Assembly (NCBI GenBank): GCA_027485645.1
Contig: JAIXQR010000002.1
Span: forward strand, 62,001-126,000
Direction: 5' to 3'
DNA: 64,000 nucleotides
Source of the DNA: a bacterium
GTDB taxonomy: Bacteria > Armatimonadota > Fimbriimonadia > Fimbriimonadales > Fimbriimonadaceae
In this document: positions 1 through 5,974 of the stretch, piece by piece
Position numbering within the stretch: the stretch's first letter is position 1
How the letters are laid out: each line of letters opens with the position of its first letter
The notes under the pieces: generated by a model
What the model was told of the DNA's origin: nothing
What the model saw: only the letters and a program-made list of their open reading frames with translations
The model's database searches: none
Translations under genes and position numbers: made by a program

Positions 1-10
1 CTGTTCGGGT

Positions 11-58
11 CCTCATCCCCAACCCCTTCTCCATCGGAATGGAGAAGGGGCTCACGCG
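11..58. repeat. Hairpin dispersed repeat, copy 1
   Basis: A CCTCATCCCC head is followed by a perfect 12-bp stem (CCCCTTCTCCAT, 23-34; ATGGAGAAGGGG, 39-50) with a CGGA loop, then CTCACGCGG. The RHS homology of copy 1 starts about 8 nt beyond it. Confidence 0.8.
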
Positions 59-84
59 GTTTCTCGTGTACGATAGACAGGAAC

Positions 85-756
85 ATGACGGCATGTTTGT
101 TGCGTGATGGAGCGGGTGGGTTTACTTTGACTTCGCGCCGGGCGTATGACCCTTGGGGAGCGATGCGGCAGTGGGGGACTCATCCCAGCGGAGCTTCGGC
201 TTACCAGGGCGCGCCTTCTAACCGCTACGTGGGTTCGCTGGGGCACCAGCAGGATGACGACTCAGGCCTGTACTATATGCGTGCGCGGTACTACGAGCCG
301 GGGTCGGGACGGTTTATCAGTGAGGATCCGGCGATGGATGGTGGAAATTGGTACATCTATTGCGGCAATGATCCAGTAGCTCGGTACGATCCGTCCGGCA
401 AAGCTTCGGAAGACATCCTGACTTTCATAGCTGGTTCGCTGCTCATGGGCTTCGGCCTTCTCATTCTGGGCATCGCGCCGTGGTGCGCGGAAGCATGGGC
501 GGGAATCTCCAGCATGAAGGCTCAGTGCGCAAAGTTAACTGCATCTGGTTTAGACGGAGAGTACGTTAGGCACCTTGGCCGCCAAATCGATAAGTTTGAC
601 AAGCAGGTTAGAGTAGCTCGGACAGCAGGAGCTGGGATGGCTGGAATCGGTGCTGTGCTAATGATGTGCGCTGGGCGAGAAATGATTCGTTTGTCTCTTT
701 TGATGGATATTGAACTTGTCGGCACGGAGTATGACATTCTATGTACATTCTTCTGA
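85..756 (+). CDS. Orphan RHS C-terminal tip with membrane-spanning toxin-like end (partial)
   Basis: This is the end of an RHS/YD-repeat protein. The RHS core signature occupies about residues 48-104, with GLYYMRARYYEPGSGRFIS and a closing YDPSGK. RHS proteins encapsulate a variable C-terminal effector. Here about 118 residues follow the core and contain two hydrophobic stretches (about 109-135 and 184-205), so a membrane-acting tip is plausible, though no known toxin family is recognised. The frame is open back to base 1, through a hairpin repeat. RHS homology, judged against the second copy at 1095-1379, begins only near base 66 and carries a 2-nt deletion just before the ATG at 85. It is therefore a broken fragment, or the end of a gene starting outside the window. 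It overlaps the next small membrane gene by 16 nt, the usual effector-immunity arrangement. Confidence 0.7.
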   Translation: MTACLLRDGAGGFTLTSRRAYDPWGAMRQWGTHPSGASAYQGAPSNRYVGSLGHQQDDDSGLYYMRARYYEPGSGRFISEDPAMDGGNWYIYCGNDPVARYDPSGKASEDILTFIAGSLLMGFGLLILGIAPWCAEAWAGISSMKAQCAKLTASGLDGEYVRHLGRQIDKFDKQVRVARTAGAGMAGIGAVLMMCAGREMIRLSLLMDIELVGTEYDILCTFF

Positions 757-1094
757 CAGATTGGAAAATTGTAGGTCTTTGTGTAACGATTCTTGTTGGT
801 GTGTATCGTGTGTTTTTCCTTGCATCACTTCGTAACAGCTTGACGTTGTCGTTGCGCAAGAAAGTGCTCTTGGCACACGGGGCAGAAGTAGCAACAGGCG
901 CGGTACTCACGATCGTGTTCACTCACGTTTCAGCAGTGTCTACGGGCCTATCGGTAGTAGCATTTCTCCTAGATCTATCGAGCGCAATGCATGACTTCAC
1001 TTTTCGGAAGGGATTTAATTTTTGCCGACTTTTCTCGATGTTCATCTACTGGGTTGCAGCGGTCAGCGGCATAGTAGCGTTCAGAACTGGCTAA
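741..1094 (+). CDS. Small membrane protein, candidate immunity partner of the RHS tip
   Basis: I do not recognise the family. The 117-aa product is strongly hydrophobic with about three to four predicted membrane helices (roughly 9-28, 48-70, 72-84 and 98-114). Its start overlaps the end of the RHS tip by 16 nt, suggesting translational coupling. Base composition is more AT-rich than the surrounding housekeeping genes, as is common for transferred toxin-immunity cassettes. By position it may neutralise the membrane-associated RHS tip; this is inference from location and hydrophobicity only. Confidence 0.55.
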   Translation: MYILLTDWKIVGLCVTILVGVYRVFFLASLRNSLTLSLRKKVLLAHGAEVATGAVLTIVFTHVSAVSTGLSVVAFLLDLSSAMHDFTFRKGFNFCRLFSMFIYWVAAVSGIVAFRTG

Positions 1095-1379
1095 TATTTT
1101 CGTTACGACGGTCAGATGGGGGTTCAGGATGTGGAGACTTCGGGTCCAGTGGGGTCACAGGTGATTTCCGCAGTGAACCGGTATGCGCTCGGCGCTCGCG
1201 GGGTGGATATGATTTCTCGGACGACGTCTTCTAGTACGACCTTGAGCTATCCGGTGTACGATGATCACGGGAACATGACGGCGTGTTTGTTGCGTGATGG
1301 TGCGGGTGGGTTTACTTTGACCTCTCGCCGGGCCTATGACCCTTGGGGAGCGATGCGGCAGTGGAGGACTCATAGGTGA
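1095..1379 (+). pseudogene. Displaced second copy of an RHS segment
   Basis: Immediately after the TAA of the preceding gene the frame reads an RHS-like RYDGQMGVQDVE segment, then the same NMTACLLRDGAGGFTLTSRR block that starts the first RHS fragment. It stops at TAG shortly after the AMRQW sequence. Nucleotide identity to copy 1 is very high from about 1262 to 1372 and ends abruptly at CTCAT. There is no start codon at the homology boundary (first ATG 1116) and no RHS core or tip, so this is best read as a recombination remnant. Such displaced fragments typically carry homology for swapping C-terminal tips. Confidence 0.65.
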
Positions 1380-1413
1380 TTCTAGGTGAGTTCATTGCGA
1401 AGGACGCAAACCT

Positions 1414-1650
1414 ATGATTGAAAAGAATGCGGTTCGGCTGCGAATGCAGACATTGTTATATAACCTAGTCTCAATTTTTGCTTGGTCACTCTTTCTCTTT
1501 GTTGTTCATGTTAACGACAATAAGAAACTAACGGAACGGCCCTTGGGGATGATCGCCATTGGTGGCTTATCCCTATCGCTAATCTTCACCATAGTCCAGT
1601 TAATTCGGGTTATTAGAGCGCGCAATGTGAAAAAGTCTTCGGGTAACTGA
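1414..1650 (+). CDS. Small two-helix membrane protein, possible orphan immunity protein
   Basis: This 78-aa protein has two clear hydrophobic segments (about 13-28 and 43-62) and a basic C-terminal tail. No family is recognised. It starts 34 nt after the displaced RHS fragment, the same position the 741-1094 gene holds relative to the first RHS tip, and is AT-rich relative to neighbours. A role as an orphan immunity protein retained after loss of its effector is suggested by context only. Confidence 0.45.
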   Translation: MIEKNAVRLRMQTLLYNLVSIFAWSLFLFVVHVNDNKKLTERPLGMIAIGGLSLSLIFTIVQLIRVIRARNVKKSSGN

Positions 1651-1690
1651 AGCCGGGCGATACATTGGGATTGAGGCGAGGTTTTTGGTC

Positions 1691-1740
1691 GGCGGCTCAC
1701 CCCCCTCCACTCGCTCGGAAGCGAAAGCAGAGGGCTCGAG
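1691..1740. repeat. Hairpin dispersed repeat, diverged variant
   Basis: GGCGGCTCACCCCCCTCC then CTCGCT-CGGA-AGCGAA gives an imperfect hairpin related to the repeats at 1765 and 2771. It lies directly upstream of copy 2. Confidence 0.6.
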
Positions 1741-1764
1741 ATCGAAAGTTTCGGCTGTTCGTAT

Positions 1765-1815
1765 CCTCATCCCCCGACCCCTTCTCCATCGGAATGGAGA
1801 AGGGGCTCACGCGGG
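1765..1815. repeat. Hairpin dispersed repeat, copy 2
   Basis: Same structure as copy 1: CCTCAT head, perfect 12-bp stem (1778-1789 with 1794-1805), CGGA loop, CTCACGCGGG tail. It is preceded by GTTTCGGCTG, which also recurs near other copies. Confidence 0.8.
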
Positions 1816-1924
1816 TTTCGGCTGCGCTCGGGCTGGGAGTTTGAACTCCAAGTTGGTTGGTGAATCCGACCGCCAAAAGCGGCGGCAGAGCCGCCGCACT
1901 CCAAAGGGTTTCGGCTATGCGTTT

Positions 1925-1975
1925 CCTCATCCTCCGTCCCCTTGTCCATCGGAATGGAGAAGGGGCGCGCGCGGG
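1925..1975. repeat. Hairpin dispersed repeat, copy 3
   Basis: CCTCAT head and the same stem (1938-1949 with 1954-1965), with one mismatch created by CTTG in place of CTTC. The 463-nt interval 1651-2113 otherwise holds no gene I can support. Confidence 0.75.
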
Positions 1976-2113
1976 TTGCGGCTCGGCGCTTGGTCACGGA
2001 ATCCTCTCAGCATTTGTATTGCTTACGATTGCCGAACGGGATCTCATCCGATTTGACCGTCCCACTTTAACTGAAAGAGTCTCAGATACAATTGCTAACG
2101 GTTTCGTGGCAGG

Positions 2114-2485
2114 ATGGAAGTTCTTACCAAAATCAATATTGTTCTCGGGTCACTGGTTCTTTACTCTGCGCTTTTGTTCGCACTTCTTGGGGCAATGCTC
2201 GCGGCAATTGGATACGCTTTTTGGAGTGGTTGGCAAATGTTTAAGAAAGCCCGACTAGAATTTCAAAGCGCGGATGAGCAAGTGCGCGGAAGAATCTGTG
2301 ACCTGTTTGAATCAAGTGACGAAGCAATCTGGGTCCAGCCGCCATTTCTGGAAACCCGCTGTCGATGCAAGTTACCGCCAGACAGTCGCTATCTATTTGT
2401 TGCTGAGATAGATGGGGTTACTCGGTACGTTCCGATGAAAGATTTACTTCGAGCATTGAAGCAAAGGGAGCATACGAAAGCCTGA
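2114..2485 (+). CDS. Small membrane-anchored protein of unknown function
   Basis: This 123-aa protein has an N-terminal membrane segment (about 7-38) followed by a soluble region with several charged residues and a CRC pair. I do not recognise the domain. The start ATG follows GGCAGG at short distance. It sits alone between repeat clusters in the accessory patch and is moderately AT-rich, like the other small membrane proteins here, so it may belong to the same RHS-associated cargo. No partner toxin is visible. Confidence 0.5.
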   Translation: MEVLTKINIVLGSLVLYSALLFALLGAMLAAIGYAFWSGWQMFKKARLEFQSADEQVRGRICDLFESSDEAIWVQPPFLETRCRCKLPPDSRYLFVAEIDGVTRYVPMKDLLRALKQREHTKA

Positions 2486-2600
2486 TGCCGAAAAACTTGG
2501 CTGGAACAGTTATTGCGAACGGTTGGCGCAGTTGAACAATGCTGCGCGTCGGCTATTTGTAAGCGACGGGCTCGTTTTGAGACTCGGGCGGGGATTTCTG

Positions 2601-2640
2601 CTGGGCGGCTCTCCACCCTCAACCCCCTTCCTTTTTTGTT
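2601..2640. repeat. Truncated dispersed repeat arm
   Basis: GGGCGGCTCTCCACCCTCAA followed by CCCCCTTCC matches the left arm of the copy at 2771 but lacks the right arm. It lies in the gene-free interval 2486-2879, where I otherwise see only the repeat at 2771. Confidence 0.5.
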
Positions 2641-2770
2641 CGGGTTTGTTTGGATTTGTTCGGGGGTTCGGGTTTGTGAGCGCGGCGCTTTGGATGGTCT
2701 TGCCTTGCGTGGCGTTCTGTGGCTGGAGGAGCGATTAGACATTGCCGGAACGAAAACTTCGGCTGGTCGA

Positions 2771-2823
2771 CTCTCCACCCCCAACCCCCTCCTCTCGCTG
2801 GGAAAGCGAAAGGAGGGGGCTTT
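2771..2823. repeat. Hairpin dispersed repeat, long-stem variant upstream of nuoG
   Basis: A 15-bp stem with one C-A mismatch (2785-2799 with 2805-2819), loop GGGAA, then CTTTTCG. Same head (CTCTCCACCCCCAACC) as the other members. It may also act as a terminator for readthrough into nuoG. Confidence 0.75.
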
Positions 2824-2879
2824 TCGTTTCAGCGAACGCGAACGCTCGTCGGCGGGAGGCGATAGAAGCTAGAATAGGA

Positions 2880-4958
2880 ATGTCTCTTATGGCTGCGATC
2901 TCCGAGATTCCAATGGTCAACATCACCGTCAATGACGTGGCGATTCAGGTTCCGAAAGGGGAACTGGTTGTTGAAGCGGTGAAACGCTTGGGTTTGGAAA
3001 TCCCGATCTTTTGCTATCACCCCCGAATGAAGCCGGTGGGAATGTGCCGGATGTGCTTGGTGGAAGTGGGCACGAAGGGGCCGGATGGCAGCGTGCGCAT
3101 GATGCCGAAGCCGCAGGCGGCTTGTTCTTTGCCGGCCAGCGAGGGGCTGGTGATTCTCACCGACACCGAGCGGCTGCATACCGACCGACGCGGCGTGCTT
3201 GAATTTCTGCTGATCAACCATCCGCTGGACTGCCCGATCTGCGACCGCGGTGGCGAGTGTCCGCTTCAGAACAACACGCTTTTCTATGGCCCGTCGACCA
3301 GTCGCTTTGTGGAAATGAAGCGGCACGCGCCGAAGGCTTTTCCGCTGAGCAAGTACGTAACACTGGACCTTGAGCGGTGCATTCAGTGCGGCCGGTGCGT
3401 TCGGTTCACCGAAGAGATTAGCGGCGACGCGCAGCTTGGGTTCCGGTTCCGCGGCGCTTCGATGCAGCCTTCGACGTTCCAGATGACGGACTTTGAGAGC
3501 AAGTTCTCGGGGAACGTGATTGAGATTTGTCCGGTCGGCGCGCTGACGAGCACGAAGTACCGATTCCGCGCGCGGCCTTGGGACTTGCAGACGAAGCCGG
3601 GGATTTGTACGCTTTGCAGCAACGGCTGCAACATCCACGTCGATTACCGAAAGTCGGAGATTGTGCGCATCAACGGTCGCACGAACGAGGAAGTGAACGA
3701 GGAATGGACTTGCGACAAGGGCAAGTTTGGCCACTACGCCTTTAACACGGACAAGCGAATCGAGCGGCCGCTACTTCGGCGCGGCGACCAGTTGGCGCCG
3801 GTCGAATGGTCTTCGGCAACGGCGGCGGTGCTGGAAGTGTTCCGAAATGCAGGTTCGAAGGCGGCCGTGATTGCGGGTCCGGACTTGAGCAACGAGGATT
3901 ACGCTTCGCTGGTTTGGCTGTTTAAGGATCAGCTCGGCACGCCGAACGTGGATCACCGGTTTGAGAAGTACTTGCCCGAGGCAAGCAGCTCGATTGAGGC
4001 GAAGCTCGGAGTTTCGGCGGTGCAGAACCGGATTGCCGACTTTGCTACGGTTAGCAAGGTCTTCGTTTTCGGAACCTCGCTGGCGGATGAGGAGCCGATT
4101 CTTTACCTGCGAGTTCGAAAGGGCGCGACGAACAACGGAACGAAGGTTGGAGTTGCTTATTCGGAACTGACCGAAGTGACCCAGTTTGCTACGGATTCGG
4201 CGATCTATCGTCCAGGGTCCGAGGCGATTCTGGCGACGGCGTTGTTGAACGCGGTCAGCGGCGGCGGTGGCGGAGAGTTTGCGTCGACGGGACTTTCGGA
4301 AGCGGAGCTTGACGGCCTGGCAAAGGCGATCTCTGGAGCGGCGATTATTACGACCCGAGGGCTTTATGACCTGCCGGAGGGCGCGCAGATCGTGGAGGCG
4401 CTGGCGAAGATTGCGCAGGCAACGGGCGGTACGTTCAACTGCTACGCGCGGAAGTCGAACGAGGAAGGGGCGACTTTGGCAGGCGTGGTGCCTGGTCCGG
4501 ACGGACGAAACACGCACCAGATTCTGGCGGCCGCGGCAGCAGGAGAGATTTCGGCGCTGTGGCTTTCCGGAGTTGATCTGTTCAGCGTTGGACTAGATGC
4601 GCAAGTGGTTGAAAAGGCGCTGGAGAACGTTGAGTTCTTGGTGGTTCAGGACTGGATCGAGAGCGAGACCACGGCTTACGCTTCGGTCGTTCTGCCAATG
4701 ACGGCGACCCTGGAAGCGGACGGAAGTTACACGAACCTGGAGCGACGCGTTCAGTTCATGAAGGCGGTTATTCCGCTTCGAGGTGATGCGAAGTCGGCTT
4801 GGCGCGCGTTTAGCGACGTTTCGATGCGGCTGAAGGCGCGAACGCCGTTCTTCAACGCGGGCGAGATTTTGAACGAGATCGGAACCAAGATTCCGGCCTT
4901 TGCGGGTGCTTCCGAAGAATCGGCGCACGGCGAAGGATTCACGTTAGCGTTAGGTTAA
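2880..4958 (+). CDS. nuoG: NADH-quinone oxidoreductase subunit G (complex I iron-sulfur subunit)
   Basis: NuoG carries electrons through the peripheral arm of respiratory complex I. In order: a 2Fe-2S ferredoxin domain (CYHPRMKPVGMCRMC, later QAAC), the His-Cys3 cluster region (HPLDCPICDRGGEC), a 4Fe-4S region (CIQCGRC and CPVG), then a molybdopterin-oxidoreductase-like domain opening with CTLCSNGC. At 692 aa from the ATG at 2880 it is within the NuoG range. The open frame extends upstream to 2742 only through repeat sequence, so 2880 (or ATG 2889) is the likelier start; no strong Shine-Dalgarno sequence decides it. No other nuo gene lies in the window, which is unusual. A formate-dehydrogenase-like protein is less likely given the ferredoxin layout. 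Confidence 0.9.
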   Translation: MSLMAAISEIPMVNITVNDVAIQVPKGELVVEAVKRLGLEIPIFCYHPRMKPVGMCRMCLVEVGTKGPDGSVRMMPKPQAACSLPASEGLVILTDTERLHTDRRGVLEFLLINHPLDCPICDRGGECPLQNNTLFYGPSTSRFVEMKRHAPKAFPLSKYVTLDLERCIQCGRCVRFTEEISGDAQLGFRFRGASMQPSTFQMTDFESKFSGNVIEICPVGALTSTKYRFRARPWDLQTKPGICTLCSNGCNIHVDYRKSEIVRINGRTNEEVNEEWTCDKGKFGHYAFNTDKRIERPLLRRGDQLAPVEWSSATAAVLEVFRNAGSKAAVIAGPDLSNEDYASLVWLFKDQLGTPNVDHRFEKYLPEASSSIEAKLGVSAVQNRIADFATVSKVFVFGTSLADEEPILYLRVRKGATNNGTKVGVAYSELTEVTQFATDSAIYRPGSEAILATALLNAVSGGGGGEFASTGLSEAELDGLAKAISGAAIITTRGLYDLPEGAQIVEALAKIAQATGGTFNCYARKSNEEGATLAGVVPGPDGRNTHQILAAAAAGEISALWLSGVDLFSVGLDAQVVEKALENVEFLVVQDWIESETTAYASVVLPMTATLEADGSYTNLERRVQFMKAVIPLRGDAKSAWRAFSDVSMRLKARTPFFNAGEILNEIGTKIPAFAGASEESAHGEGFTLALG

Positions 4959-4987
4959 GAGTTCGATTTCGCTGGTAGCGTTGTAGG

Positions 4988-5974
4988 ATGTTTCTTACGG
5001 CGCTACTCGCTTCTGGTCCCATTGTGATCGCTCACCGAGGTGCTTCCTCGGAATTGCCCGAGCACACTTTGGCGGCTTATACGCGGGCGATTGACCTTGG
5101 CGCGGACTTCATTGAGCCGGACGTCGTGATTACCAAAGACGGCGTCTTGATCGCGCGGCACGAGAACGAGATTTCGGGCACGACGGACGTGGCGGCGCAC
5201 CCGGAATTTGCGGATCGAAAGGCGACGAAGGAGATCGACGGGGCCAAGATTACGGGTTGGTTCACGGAGGACTTCACGCTGGCCGAGCTGAAGACTTTGA
5301 AGAGCCGCGAGCGGTTGCCGCAGGTTCGTCCGGAGAGCGCGAAGTCGGACGGGAAGTTTGAGATCCCGACGCTGAAGGAGGTGCTGGAGCTGGTGCGGCA
5401 GAAGAACGAAAAGCGCCGAAATCCGGTGGGGATCTATCCTGAGACGAAGCATCCTTCTTACTTCCGAAAGATCAACTTGCCTTTGGAGGAGCCGCTGGTG
5501 AAGATTCTGGCCGAGTTTGCTTACGACGAAAAATCGCCAGCGTTTATCCAGTCGTTCGAAGTTGGGAACTTGAAGTGGCTGAAGGAGAAGACGAAGGTTC
5601 GGCTGATTCAGTTGATCACGAACGGCGGGAAGCCGGAGGATAGTTCGGTGAGCTATGCGCAGATGCTCAGCAACGATGGTCTGCGCGCGATTTCGACCTA
5701 TGCGGCGGGAATTGGGGTGGAGAAGTCGCTGGTGATTCCGGTGAAGGATGGCGCATTAGCACCGGCTACTGATTTGGTCAAGCGAGCGCATGAGGCGAAG
5801 CTGCTGGTCCACATTTGGACGCTTCGGCCGGAGAATCTGTTTTTGCCAAAGAGTTTGGCGGGTAAGCCAGAGGAAGAGCACCGGGCTTTCTTGAATGCCG
5901 GGATTGACGGCTTCTTTTCCGACGCACCCGGACTGAGCGTCCGGGTGCGGAATGAGTGGCTAGCCCAGCGGTGA
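4988..5974 (+). CDS. Glycerophosphodiester phosphodiesterase
   Basis: GlpQ/UgpQ-type TIM-barrel enzyme that hydrolyses glycerophosphodiesters to glycerol-3-phosphate and an alcohol. The family signature is plain: IAHRGASSELPEHTLAAY near residues 13-30, then DFIEPDVVITKDG and the RHE pair (substrate and metal ligands). The 328-aa length and long insertions resemble the periplasmic GlpQ group. The N-terminus has only a short hydrophobic stretch (MFLTALLASG), so export is uncertain. It follows nuoG by 29 nt and its 3' end overlaps the convergent beta-mannosidase by 15 nt; a perfect 11-bp hairpin sits inside its last codons. Confidence 0.9.
   Translation: MFLTALLASGPIVIAHRGASSELPEHTLAAYTRAIDLGADFIEPDVVITKDGVLIARHENEISGTTDVAAHPEFADRKATKEIDGAKITGWFTEDFTLAELKTLKSRERLPQVRPESAKSDGKFEIPTLKEVLELVRQKNEKRRNPVGIYPETKHPSYFRKINLPLEEPLVKILAEFAYDEKSPAFIQSFEVGNLKWLKEKTKVRLIQLITNGGKPEDSSVSYAQMLSNDGLRAISTYAAGIGVEKSLVIPVKDGALAPATDLVKRAHEAKLLVHIWTLRPENLFLPKSLAGKPEEEHRAFLNAGIDGFFSDAPGLSVRVRNEWLAQR
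5923..5949. other. Perfect 11-bp hairpin inside the 3' end of the phosphodiesterase gene
   Basis: CGCACCCGGAC, loop TGAGC, GTCCGGGTGCG. It lies where two convergent genes meet, without a U-tract. It may protect 3' ends or slow readthrough; this is inference. Confidence 0.5.

Noticed and set aside
1685-2258. Open frames across the repeat cluster (1685-2056 and 1857-2258)
   Set aside because: They run through hairpin repeats and have no domain, start signal or consistent codon use.
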